From Larkinella sp. C7 (lineage in GTDB: Bacteria; Bacteroidota; Bacteroidia; Cytophagales; Spirosomataceae), in assembly GCF_006149005.1 (NCBI RefSeq), contig NZ_VBSL01000004.1:310001-374000 (forward strand): DNA of 64,000 nucleotides, written 5' to 3'. Each line of letters begins with the position of its first letter. Positions within the stretch are counted from its first letter, which is position 1. Positions 34,395 through 44,000 of the stretch are shown piece by piece. Position numbers and translations under genes: made by a program. The notes beneath the pieces are model-generated. The model saw only the letters and a list, made by a program, of their open reading frames with translations, was not told the DNA's origin and ran no database searches.

Positions 34395-34837
34395 ACGTGC
34401 AGCACCTCGACGCTGTCGATTAACGTAACGCCTTCACTTGCGCAGGGAATTTGAAAATCAGAATCGTAAGAAGCTAAGTCATGGATACCCGCAGTCAGAC
34501 AATGTGCCAAAATAATGGCATCATTCGGAAGCAAATTGTATGTTTTCATCAAACGGATCACAGTCGAAGAAGGAGGTTCGGGATTGTTAACTTGTTCAAA
34601 CAAGCTAAGCAGGCCAAGCGGTTCATTCTGAATCACAATTTCAGGAATCCGTTTATTTTCCTTCAACGTGCGGGGAGATTTTGTGCCGTGATGCCCCAGA
34701 AAGTAGTAGATGTATTCCGTAAGAACAATGCTATTGTAGTAAAGTGGAAGACTTTGAATGAACATCTCTTCCAGCAGTCCAGTCTTTTGATCTTTGATAT
34801 ATTCTATCAAAATCGAAGAATCGACAAATATTTTCAT
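34376..34837 (-). CDS. PIN-domain ribonuclease toxin (VapC-like)
   Basis: A 153-residue PIN-domain protein. Acidic residues expected at the metal site are visible: Asp6 in IFVDSSILIEY, Glu41 in LTEYIYY, Asp106 in LPNDAIILAHC and Asp125/Asp127 in LASYDSDF. VapC toxins are Mg-dependent endoribonucleases that usually cut tRNA or rRNA. Its ATG overlaps the stop of the upstream small antitoxin-like gene by 4 bp. It lies opposite in direction to the surrounding operon and overlaps the SDR 3' end. It is somewhat longer than a typical 130-residue VapC. Confidence 0.85.
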   Translation of the reverse strand: MKIFVDSSILIEYIKDQKTGLLEEMFIQSLPLYYNSIVLTEYIYYFLGHHGTKSPRTLKENKRIPEIVIQNEPLGLLSLFEQVNNPEPPSSTVIRLMKTYNLLPNDAIILAHCLTAGIHDLASYDSDFQIPCASEGVTLIDSVEVLHVHFPAS

Positions 34838-35064
34838 TCCTGCGCATACATTTCGTCTTCAAAATCAGGGCCGGGCTCCCACTTTGGCAAGCTACCCCTG
34901 TATTTGCGAAGAATTTCCAGCTTTTCTTCTTTCGTCAGTTCCGGTTTTGGAACCGATTCTTTCTTCAAAACAATCACCTCGACCTCCTGCTCCCGATACG
35001 ATGGGGGCATCGGCAACACCAGCGTATCGTCGGTAACTCTTTGTACAAATTTGAGTGCTTCCAT
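34834..35064 (-). CDS. Antitoxin-like small protein paired with the PIN toxin (VapB-like)
   Basis: A 76-residue protein directly upstream of, and overlapping (4 bp), the PIN-domain gene. The N-terminus ALKFVQRVTDDTLVLPMP with EVEVIVLKK fits a short beta-rich swapped-hairpin or AbrB-like DNA-binding segment; the acidic C-terminus (ILRKYRGSLPKWEPGPDFED) is the type that wraps around a PIN active site. The assignment rests mainly on position, size and charge pattern. Its start is only 18 bp from the divergent GH2 start, so its promoter must lie within the GH2 coding region, or both share very little DNA. Confidence 0.75.
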   Translation of the reverse strand: MEALKFVQRVTDDTLVLPMPPSYREQEVEVIVLKKESVPKPELTKEEKLEILRKYRGSLPKWEPGPDFEDEMYAQE

Positions 35065-35082
35065 GACCTTAGCTTTTTAACA

Positions 35083-37962
35083 ATGAAAGATAATCCGATT
35101 TATTTGTTCTTCCTACTCACAACACTGCTGACGGTCGGTTCGGTTTCGGCCCAGCCGGGATTGGCGCCGTCGGATGACAAAAGCCCGAAACTCTGGAGTC
35201 CGTACCGCATCAGCCCCCGCACCGGAGCGCAGCACATCGCGTTGTCGGGGAGCGGGTGGGAATTGTCGCACACCGATGCCCCCGTAGCGGATCTGAAGAC
35301 GCCCCGGAAAGACCCGTTTCCGACCCATGTTCCCAATTCGGTTCACTGGTCCTATTTCAAAGCCGGGAAATTACCGCATCCCTATTACCACAAGAACTCG
35401 ACGCAATACCGCTGGCTGGAAGAAAAGGTCTGGTATTACCGGAAAACCGTAAACCTCCCAGCCTCTGCGCAGGGGTCGTTACTCTTTCTGTGCTTCGACG
35501 GCGTCGATTATTTCTCGAAAGTCTGGGTAAACGACAGCCTGGTGGGGGTTCACGAGGGCATGTTCGGCGGACCTTCGGTTGAAATCAGCCGTCTGGTCAG
35601 GTGGGGGCAGGCGAATGAGATTACGGTGGAAGTGCGCGCCGGAAACTGGGGCAACAAGGCCACGGATTACGAAAATCTGCCCCGAACCTCGACCGGCGAC
35701 TATGATTTTTCCAAACGAACCGGCTTCAATCCGCGGGCCAGTGGCCGGATCATCAAACCCTGGGTAATCTCGGGCGGTTCGGGGGGCGAAGCGTTCTTCA
35801 GTGTGGGCATGTGGCAGGGGGCTCGCCTGGAAATAGTGCCGCCGATTCACCTGGAGCGGCCTTATCTGACCACCAAAACCGTCTCCAACGGAAAAGCCGA
35901 GTTGCACCTTTCGGGCGAGGTGTTTGCCAACCGCCATTCGCTGCAACAGCAACTGCACCCCTGGAACAATACGCAGTTGAACCATCCCAACGAAAAAGGG
36001 ACGGTTTTTAGCCCGGTCAACGAGAAACTGAGCCTGCTGGTCGAGCTGATTTCGGCCCAAAGCACGGTTTTGTCCAAAGAATTCCCGCTCACGTTGTACG
36101 AAGGGCGCAACTGGTTTGAACACGACCTGACCCTGCCCAACCCCAAACTCTGGCAGCCGAACGGCCTGGGAGAGCCGAACCGGTACACGGTGAAAGTAAC
36201 CCTGAAACAGGCCGGGAAAACCGCCGATGTCCTGCAATTCGACTACGGGATTCGCACCATCGACCGGGTCGCCACCGCCGGGCCGCGCATTGCCGACCGT
36301 TGGGAAAACTGGCAGTTTGTGGTCAACGGGCGGAAGATTTTTGTCAAAGGGATGAATTTCACGCCCCAGGACATTCTGCTCGATTTGCCGCAAGAACGCT
36401 ACCGCTGGACGCTCGAAGCCGCGAAAAAAATGGGCGTGCAACTGATCCGCATCTGGGGCGGTGGCCTGCTCGAAACCGACGCTTTCTACGACATCTGCAA
36501 CGAACTGGGCATCATGGTCTGGCAGGATTTCCCGATCGGCAACCAGGACACGCCCGATTTTCCGCAGGACATCTGGGAAGCGCAGGTGGTTCAGAACATC
36601 ACCCGTTTGCGCAATCACCCGTCGCTGGTGATCTGGTGTGGGGGCAACGAGTTCAATCCGTATTCGTCCGGCAATGCGAAGTCCATCGGGATTCTGGAAC
36701 GCAACCTGGATATTTTTGACAAATCGCGGCTGTTTGTGCGCACCACGCCCGACGACGGCTCCATGCACGCCTATCCCGACATGGACCCGACCTGGTATAA
36801 CCGCAGTTACCAGTTCGAACCCTGGGTGTCGGAAACCGGGATGCACAGCATTCCCGAAGCCAGTTTATTCTACGAAACGGTTGATAATAAGGAATTTACG
36901 GGCCTGGGTAAAATGTGGGACAAAAGTTTTGGGGCTGCTCACCCGGAATTTATCCACCATTTTACGGAATACGGCCCCGGTCGCGTCCCCCGGATGTTAA
37001 GCCGGGCGTCGCATGTTGCCGACATGGCCGACCCCACCATTGAATCCATTGCGGAGGCATCCCAAATCGGGGCGGGGGAGTTTTACCAGATTCTGTCGGA
37101 AAAAATGCAGGGCAATTACCCCGTCACGGCGGGGCTGATGCCGTGGGTTTTTAAACGCCACTGGCCCGTGATTGCCATTCAGATGCTGGACTGGTTCGGG
37201 AATGCCGGTGCGCCGTATTACTTTCTGAAACGAACCTACGAACCTACCCACGTGGCCATCGACCTGCCGCGACTGCTCTGGAAGCCGGGTGAACGCATGG
37301 CGCTTCCAGTGAAGATAACGAATTCAGTACCAACGGGAATCGCCGGTGCGAAAGTGAGTGTTCGGGTGTTCGACGACACGTTTAAGGCCCTCTGGCAACA
37401 GGAAAAAGCGGTGAACGTCGGCGCAGGCACCTCGGTGAGCGAGGTAAACGCCGGGGATTACACGATACCTGCCAACTACCGCGACCGGTTTCTGCTGATT
37501 CTCATCGAATTGCGCGACGCCGGTGGAAAGCTGCTGTCCCGTTCGTTTTATTTCCCCCGCAGCCTTTCGATGCTGGAAGAGGACGGTTTTTATCAGAAAT
37601 ACGTCAGCACCCCCATTCCGTGGCCGACGCTGGAAAAAGGGCCGTTTCTGAAGGCTTCCGTTGCCAAAACCGCCACGTCGCTGACCTCGGCGGTGGTGTC
37701 CGGCGAACCGCTCGGGAAAGACCAGAGCCGCCTTCGGGTCCGAATCCGCAATACCGGAAACGTCCCGGCATTCATGACCAAAGTCGACATTGTCGGCACC
37801 AAACGGGCCATTGTTGCGTCGGACAATTACAACTGGCTGGCCCCCGGCGAAACGCAGGAACTGACGCTCGATGTGCTCTGGCGGGAACCCGAAACCCGCA
37901 AAAATGCCACCCTGTCGGTCAGTGCCTGGAATGCCCCAACGATCACCGCTAAACTTCCCTGA
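35083..37962 (+). CDS. Glycoside hydrolase family 2 (beta-mannosidase/exo-glucosaminidase-like)
   Basis: A 959-residue exported enzyme (signal MKDNPIYLFFLLTTLLTVGS, cleavage after SAQ). Jelly-roll domain about 85-250 (WYYRKTVNLPASAQGSLLF, FDGVDYFSKVWVND), an Ig-like domain, then the GH2 barrel from about 405 (FVVNGRKIFVKGMNF, IRIWGGGLLETDAFYD). The acid/base is Glu523 in WCGGNEF and the probable nucleophile Glu584 in WVSETGMHS. C-terminal Ig-like domains follow. This layout matches beta-mannosidases and exo-beta-D-glucosaminidases of GH2. ATG 35083 gives the signal peptide. The MFS gene overlaps its stop by one base. Substrate within the locus uncertain. Confidence 0.88.
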   Translation: MKDNPIYLFFLLTTLLTVGSVSAQPGLAPSDDKSPKLWSPYRISPRTGAQHIALSGSGWELSHTDAPVADLKTPRKDPFPTHVPNSVHWSYFKAGKLPHPYYHKNSTQYRWLEEKVWYYRKTVNLPASAQGSLLFLCFDGVDYFSKVWVNDSLVGVHEGMFGGPSVEISRLVRWGQANEITVEVRAGNWGNKATDYENLPRTSTGDYDFSKRTGFNPRASGRIIKPWVISGGSGGEAFFSVGMWQGARLEIVPPIHLERPYLTTKTVSNGKAELHLSGEVFANRHSLQQQLHPWNNTQLNHPNEKGTVFSPVNEKLSLLVELISAQSTVLSKEFPLTLYEGRNWFEHDLTLPNPKLWQPNGLGEPNRYTVKVTLKQAGKTADVLQFDYGIRTIDRVATAGPRIADRWENWQFVVNGRKIFVKGMNFTPQDILLDLPQERYRWTLEAAKKMGVQLIRIWGGGLLETDAFYDICNELGIMVWQDFPIGNQDTPDFPQDIWEAQVVQNITRLRNHPSLVIWCGGNEFNPYSSGNAKSIGILERNLDIFDKSRLFVRTTPDDGSMHAYPDMDPTWYNRSYQFEPWVSETGMHSIPEASLFYETVDNKEFTGLGKMWDKSFGAAHPEFIHHFTEYGPGRVPRMLSRASHVADMADPTIESIAEASQIGAGEFYQILSEKMQGNYPVTAGLMPWVFKRHWPVIAIQMLDWFGNAGAPYYFLKRTYEPTHVAIDLPRLLWKPGERMALPVKITNSVPTGIAGAKVSVRVFDDTFKALWQQEKAVNVGAGTSVSEVNAGDYTIPANYRDRFLLILIELRDAGGKLLSRSFYFPRSLSMLEEDGFYQKYVSTPIPWPTLEKGPFLKASVAKTATSLTSAVVSGEPLGKDQSRLRVRIRNTGNVPAFMTKVDIVGTKRAIVASDNYNWLAPGETQELTLDVLWREPETRKNATLSVSAWNAPTITAKLP

Positions 37963-39221
37963 TGATGACCGAACCCGCCCCCGTTGTAACGCAAAAACCG
38001 GTCGGTTTTCGCTGGGAGTTGCTGACGCTGCTTTGGCTGGCGTTTTTTCTGAACCAGGCCGACCGGCAGATTTTCAGCGTCGTGCTGCCCCTGATCCGCC
38101 GGGACCTCGGCCTGACGGATTCCGAACTGGGCCTGATTGCTTCTGCGCTGGTCTGGACCTACGGGCTGCTGGTTCCCATCGCCGGTTTTGTCGGCGACCG
38201 GTTTTCGCGTCGGAACATTCTTGGATTTTGTCTACTATTCTGGTCGTGCGCAACCCTGCTGACGGGCTTCTGTGCCACGGTTCTGCAATTCATTCTGCTG
38301 CGGGGCATTGCCACGGGCGGGGGCGAAGCATTTTATGCGCCCTCGGCCAATGCCCTGTTGGGCGAAAACTACCGGGAAAGCCGGTCGTTCGCCCTGTCGA
38401 TTCACCAGACGGCGGTGTATTTCGGGATTATCCTGAGCGGTATCATTGCCGGGTACATCGGGGAGCAATACGGTTGGCAGAAAGCTTTTTACCTCTTCGG
38501 CGGGTTGGGGATTTTGCTGGCGGTGGTGTTTTTTATCCGGATACCGAAAGACAGCCCCGTTCTGAAAACCGACCCGCAAAAACCGCTGCTGGCCGAAATC
38601 GGCGAAACCGCCCGCATTGTGATTCGAAAACCGACGGTGATTCTGCTGACGCTGGGCTTTGGCTGCATGGTTTTTGTCAACGTCGGCTACCTGACCTGGA
38701 TGCCTTCGTTTCTGGTCGACAAATTCGGGATGAGCCTGACCGATGCCGGTTTTTCGGCCCTGTTCTACCACCACCTGGGGGCTTTTCTGGGCGTGTTGTC
38801 GGGCGCCAGAATTTCCGATCATTTCGCGAAAACCAACCCCCGCAGCCGGTTGGTCATTCAGGCGCTGGGCTTGATGCTGGGGGCACCGTTTATCTACTGG
38901 ATCAGCATGAGCCAGACGCAAACCATGACCTACGTTGCCCTGTTTCTGTTTGGTATTTTTCGGGGCTGGTACGATTCCAACATTGTCGCTTCGCTGTATG
39001 AGGTGGTGTCGCCCAAAATCCGTTCATCGGCCTACGGGTTGATGCTGGCTTGTGCCTTCCTGATTGGTGCTTCGGCACCCTACCTGCTCGGTGTTCTGAA
39101 ACCCTCGCTGGGCCTGACGCTGGGTCTTGCCAGTCTTTCAGGGGTTTATGTGCTGGGAAGCCTGTTTATCGGCAGCGGAGCCCTCTGGTTTTTTGACAAA
39201 GACCGCGAACCAACTGAATGA
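37962..39221 (+). CDS. MFS transporter, anion:cation symporter/hexuronate-type
   Basis: A 419-residue, 12-helix major facilitator. LNQADRQIFSVVLPLIRRDLG after helix 1 and DRFSRRNILG between helices 2 and 3 match the ACS (hexuronate, glucarate and galactonate) group. Central loop about residues 195-225. Its ATG overlaps the GH2 stop codon (ATGA-type), indicating translational coupling. In context it would carry a uronic acid or oligosaccharide product across the inner membrane to the cytoplasmic dehydratase, SDR and RraA-family enzymes. Confidence 0.9.
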   Translation: MMTEPAPVVTQKPVGFRWELLTLLWLAFFLNQADRQIFSVVLPLIRRDLGLTDSELGLIASALVWTYGLLVPIAGFVGDRFSRRNILGFCLLFWSCATLLTGFCATVLQFILLRGIATGGGEAFYAPSANALLGENYRESRSFALSIHQTAVYFGIILSGIIAGYIGEQYGWQKAFYLFGGLGILLAVVFFIRIPKDSPVLKTDPQKPLLAEIGETARIVIRKPTVILLTLGFGCMVFVNVGYLTWMPSFLVDKFGMSLTDAGFSALFYHHLGAFLGVLSGARISDHFAKTNPRSRLVIQALGLMLGAPFIYWISMSQTQTMTYVALFLFGIFRGWYDSNIVASLYEVVSPKIRSSAYGLMLACAFLIGASAPYLLGVLKPSLGLTLGLASLSGVYVLGSLFIGSGALWFFDKDREPTE

Positions 39222-39262
39222 AGTGACGAACTTTTCTAACGCAAACCACCCTGCTCAGCGGT

Positions 39263-40069
39263 ATGATCATGATTCCTTCCAGTAAAGCCACGCCCTTGGA
39301 TCAATCTCTTGTGTCGTTTCCGAATTTGCTGTGCCTGTGGGATTTTTCGGAGAAACAGCCTTTGCTCTCCAAAGGGAAATATGCCTACCGGTTGCAGGAG
39401 CCAACCGGGCCGGTGTCGATGGTAAAAGGCGGTGTTTTGTCGGATTATTCGCTCCATATCAGGGAACACGAATACCTGACGATTCCTCGCGCCGACTGTC
39501 CCGGCCTGAACAATCACGGTAAAAACGCGCAGGTGACGGTGCTGGCCTGGGTGAAACGCCAACCCAAAAGCAACCACAACGCCGAATGTGAAGCCATTGC
39601 CGGTCTGTGGAATGAAACGCGAAAAATGCGGCAGTACTGCCTGTTTCTGAACATCCGGCTGCACCAGAGCGCAGACCAGGTGTGCGGCCACATTTCGGGT
39701 GTGGGCGGGCCGACCCCCGGCGAAAAATGGTGCGTCGATGTGTCCATTGGCCAGACGCCCGTGCCGTTTGATGCGTGGACGTTTGTGGCCATGACGTACG
39801 ACGGCCGGGAAATCCGGTCGTACCGCAATGGCCAGTTCGACGCGCGGCCCGACCGAAATCCGTATCCGTATGCCGAAGGTATTTTCGACGGGGGCGAAAC
39901 CGGCTCCGACTTCACGGTGGGGGCCGTCCACCGGTTGGGGGCCATCGGCAACGATTTTGTCGGACATCTGGGCGGTTTGGCGGTTTTCGACCGGGCGTTG
40001 ACCGCCGGAGAAATTCAGCAGATTCATCACAATCATCCGCTGCCGAACCCGGTCGGGAACGGCGGTTAA
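39263..40069 (+). CDS. LamG-like jelly-roll protein without signal peptide
   Basis: A 268-residue protein with a concanavalin/LamG-type beta-sandwich: NLLCLWDFSE at the start, YLTIPRADCPGLN, VTVLAWVKRQPKS, DAWTFVAMTYDG, IRSYRNGQFD, then VGAVHRLG ... FVGHLGGLAVFDRALT and EIQQIHHNH at the end. This is the domain seen in many carbohydrate-binding modules, but here it makes up the whole protein and no signal peptide is present, so it appears cytoplasmic. It lies between the transporter and the RraA-family gene and may bind a sugar ligand. No catalytic residues are recognisable. Confidence 0.75.
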   Translation: MIMIPSSKATPLDQSLVSFPNLLCLWDFSEKQPLLSKGKYAYRLQEPTGPVSMVKGGVLSDYSLHIREHEYLTIPRADCPGLNNHGKNAQVTVLAWVKRQPKSNHNAECEAIAGLWNETRKMRQYCLFLNIRLHQSADQVCGHISGVGGPTPGEKWCVDVSIGQTPVPFDAWTFVAMTYDGREIRSYRNGQFDARPDRNPYPYAEGIFDGGETGSDFTVGAVHRLGAIGNDFVGHLGGLAVFDRALTAGEIQQIHHNHPLPNPVGNGG

Positions 40070-40110
40070 CAACAATAAACCGAGTATAAACTCACAAACT
40101 ACGTAGTATA

Positions 40111-40824
40111 ATGGAAGTAATGACGAATTCGTATCCTGTTCGGCAAGTGGACGTTAACTATGACTGGCAGGAAATCCAGAGTCGGTATCTCACGCTGTAT
40201 ACGGGCCTGGTTTCGGACGCCCTCGAACACCTCGGGTATCACAAACAATGCATGGCCAGCGGGGTGTATCCGCTGACCCACACCATGAAAGTGGCTGGCC
40301 CGGCGTTCACGGCCCACGGGGTGGCCACGCCCAGCCGGGACACAAAAGTCCACGACATCCGGCTTGGCATGTTCAAAAGCATGAAACCGGGGATTGTCCA
40401 GATCCGCGATACGCAGGGCGACACTTCCTGCGGGCATTTTGGCGAAATTTCGGCCACGGCTGCGGCTGCCCACGGTTGCGTCGGGGCGGTTATCGACGGT
40501 TCCACACGGGATTCCAACTACCTGATCGACATGGACTTTCCAACGTTCTGCCGGTTTCGGAATCCGGTCGAAGCCTTCGGGCGGTTTATGGTGGTGGATT
40601 ACCAGATTCCCATTTTTGTAAAGGGAATGGATGGTTTGCTGAAAGTGAACCCCGGCGATTACATTTTCGGCGATAACGACGGCGTGGTGGTGGTGCCGTA
40701 CGACCTGACCATTCCGGTTCTGGAATTGGCCGAAGAGTGGTTTGCCAGTGAATCCCGCAGCCGGGAAGCCATGGCAACCGGGCGAGATCCCTTCGATGTC
40801 TACAAAGAATTCGGGCGGTTCTAA
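40111..40824 (+). CDS. RraA-family protein (HMG/CHA aldolase-like)
   Basis: A 237-residue RraA-fold protein. The conserved core GCVGAVIDGSTRDSNYL contains the R-D pair used by 4-hydroxy-4-methyl-2-oxoglutarate aldolases for Mg and pyruvate binding; upstream VAGPAFTAHGV and downstream PGDYIFGDNDGVVVVPY are also family signatures. Class II pyruvate aldolases of this family split keto-acids. In this operon it may act on a keto-deoxy acid formed by the glucarate dehydratase-like enzyme (inference). A perfect hairpin terminator follows. Confidence 0.88.
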   Translation: MEVMTNSYPVRQVDVNYDWQEIQSRYLTLYTGLVSDALEHLGYHKQCMASGVYPLTHTMKVAGPAFTAHGVATPSRDTKVHDIRLGMFKSMKPGIVQIRDTQGDTSCGHFGEISATAAAAHGCVGAVIDGSTRDSNYLIDMDFPTFCRFRNPVEAFGRFMVVDYQIPIFVKGMDGLLKVNPGDYIFGDNDGVVVVPYDLTIPVLELAEEWFASESRSREAMATGRDPFDVYKEFGRF

Positions 40825-40844
40825 AAAGGGAAGTTGGGTCTGGG

Positions 40845-40885
40845 AAAGCCGGTGAGGTTTCATTGATTGAAACCTCACCGGCTTT
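40845..40885 (+). terminator. Terminator of the acid-sugar operon
   Basis: Arms 40845-40862 and 40868-40885 pair perfectly over 18 bp with a TTGAT loop; TTTTGCTGGTTG follows. It ends the GH2-MFS-LamG-RraA unit. Confidence 0.88.
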
Positions 40886-41008
40886 TGCTGGTTGCCCATC
40901 AGGGGTTAAGCGGTAACCGGTGGTAGGTCTAGGTGAACATTAGCGAAATAATTGTTGCGCTTTATGAACATCTATCGTATCTAGCCTGCGGTTTTTAGAC
41001 CCTTTAAA

Positions 41009-44000
41009 ATGGCCCGGTTCGTTCGGCTCCTAAAGCGAAACCTCTTTTCCTTTTTTTTTCGCAGCCCCCTGATTCTGGTTTACCTGATGACCGCTCATAC
41101 GTTGCCGGGGCAAAACGACTTGACACCAGCGCCTTCAGACTACACCATTACCAAACGGCTTCTTTCCATCGAAAATGGCCTGGCTTCTCATGAGGTGTTT
41201 TGTGGGCTACAGGATGCCGCCGGTTTTCTGTGGTTTGGTACCCGCAACGGCTTGAACCGTTATGATGGGAAAGACTGTCTGCTCTTTACCCGGCAACGGA
41301 ATCATTTGCAGGATAATAAAGTGGTGCAACTGGCAAAAGATGATGCCAATCACCTGTTCATTGCCTACAGTAGTACGGGGTTTCAGCTCACCACCAATGG
41401 GAAAGTGGATGTGATGGATGCCACGACGCAGGAAGTTAAAACACTGACGGCGGCTTTTCCCAACCTGCCATTTAAAGAGCAGGATGTCTACTGGATCGCC
41501 AATGATGGCACCGATGAAATCAGTTTTTTAACGGCCTTTCCCTTCCGGTATTGGAAATACTCTTCCAAACGGGGGTTTCGGCTTCGCTACGAACTCAAAG
41601 AATGGGATCAAACCCAATCAGACGTCAACCATCGCGTCACCGGGCCTTTTTGCGTCTTCGGAAACGGGAGTGCCCTGCTGAAATTAACCAACCAGCACAC
41701 CCAGTATCTGATTACGAACGATACAGTTTTTGCCTTTACGCAAAAAGATGTGTTGCGATCACTACCCCTGGGTTTCACGCGCCAAAACGAACTGCTCGTT
41801 ACCTACAACACCAAAACTGAGGTAGATCACTTTGCCGTTGGCAAGCTGACTCGAAAAGGCCGGTTTGAATCCATCGGGGATGTGCAAAAATACAATCTGA
41901 ATGCGGTAAAAGACCGATACTGGTATCAGATTGTGGTCGCAACCCATGGCTTGTCTTCTATTTTATATATCAATACCGATGCGCTTTACCTCTGGAAGGA
42001 AGATGCGTTTTTGAAAATCGTGGCGAAACCGGACTGGAAAGGATTTGAAAATCTGTTTGTCTACGGGCTTTTCCCGGACAATCTGGGCAACCTCTGGCTC
42101 TGTACATCCCTCGGGGTTCTGCAACTGACGATTGAAAAGAACCGGTTCGTGCCGTATTTTTCCATCAGTCAGCAATCGCTCCAGCCCAACAGCCAGGCTC
42201 GGGGAATTTATGCGGAGAAAACCGGCCCGATCGTTGCTAATATCTGGACGCACACGTTCGGACAGCAGGGCGGTAAACTACAGTCGGTTTCCGATGAGGA
42301 AATTAAATATGCGATCGTCAAACACGATTCGGCGTTGTATGTCGGCGGCTATAACCTGTTTCAGTACAATGAAAAAAAGAATACGATAACAGCCACTCCG
42401 GGCGGGCAGGGATCGGAAATCTGGTCGCTGTTTTCGTTGAACGACAGCCTGTTGCTTCTGGGACGAACCACCGGTTTTTCGGTGTTCAATTCCCGCACCC
42501 GCCGGTTTGATTCGCTTTCCGTGGCGACTCCGAACACGCCCGAAGCCAAATTTGTGTACCGGTTTTTTAAGGACAAAACCGGTGTCGTCTGGGCCGTGGC
42601 CGAGAATGGGTTGTATAAATTGACGAATGGCGATCGACGAATGACGATTGACCGCCGACCATCGCCAATGGTCAATCGTCGATCGTCATTCGTCAAAATC
42701 CACTCCGCTTTTCTCAATGGCCTGAGTTTGCTGGATGCCTGCCGGGATGCCGACGGGATTTTCTGGCTGGCCACCAACGGCGAAGGGGTATACCGCTGGG
42801 ACCCCAAAGCCAACACTATCCGGCAGTTCAACATCGCGGCCGGTTTTCCGTCCGATGTGTTGTATCGGATTGAACCCGACGAATTTGATCATCTCTGGAT
42901 CAGTTCAGACTACGGCCTGATCCGCTTTCACCGGAAGTCGTTCTCGGTCAACACCTATACCACCGTCGATGGCATTACACACAATGAGTTCAACCGAACC
43001 TCTTCGTTTAGAGCCAGCGACGGTCGGCTCTTTTTTGGAGGCATCGACGGTGTCAATGCGTTTTACCCCCGGGATTTCAGAGCCGACACCACGACGCTTC
43101 AGGTGCCGTTGCGGATCATTGCGTTTAACCAGTTTGTTAGTTCGCAAAACGAGTTAGTCGACAAAACCACCGAGCTGCTGAGTACGGCCCACATCACGCT
43201 GAAACCCAATGACCGGTTTTTTACCCTGGAATTTCAATTGCTGGATTTTACCAAAGAGGAAGCGCACCGGTATGCGTATAAAATCGAAGGCATCGACAAG
43301 GACTGGAATTACATCACGGAGAACTCCATCCGCATCAGTGGATTGCCCTACGGCGAATTTACCCTGCACATCAAAGGACAAAACGGGGAGGGAACGTGGA
43401 GCAAAAGTGAGTTAATCCTTCCGCTGACTGTTCTAACGCCATTTTATTGGCAGTGGTGGTTTATTTCCGGAGCCATCCTGCTGTTTTTGCTGGCGGTTTA
43501 CTTCTTCATTCGGTTTAGAATAAACCAATTGGCCGCCGACAAAAAGAAGCTGGAGCAAACGGTAAACGAACGGACTGTCCAGTTGAAGCGCTCCCTGTCC
43601 GAACAGTCGGACCTGTTGCTGGAAAAGGATGTGCTGATGAAAGAAATTCACCACCGGGTCAAGAATAACCTGCAGGTTATTTCGGGCTTGCTGGAACTAC
43701 AGAGCAAGGGATTGACGGATGTAACTGCTAAAGATGCCTTGCGGGACGGACAAAACCGGGTCCGCAGCATTGCGCTGATCCACCAGAACCTGTACCAGTT
43801 CGAAAACCTCAGTACCATTGACCTGAAACGATTTATCAATGACCTTTGCCGGCAGGTTCAGAGCGTTTTTCAAAAACAGAAACCGGTCGTCATCCGGATC
43901 ACCGTGCCGGATTTGCACCTGGATATTGATTCCGCCGTTCCGCTGGGGTTGATTATGAACGAGTTATTGTCCAATTCGTTTAAATATGCTTTTTCGGAAG

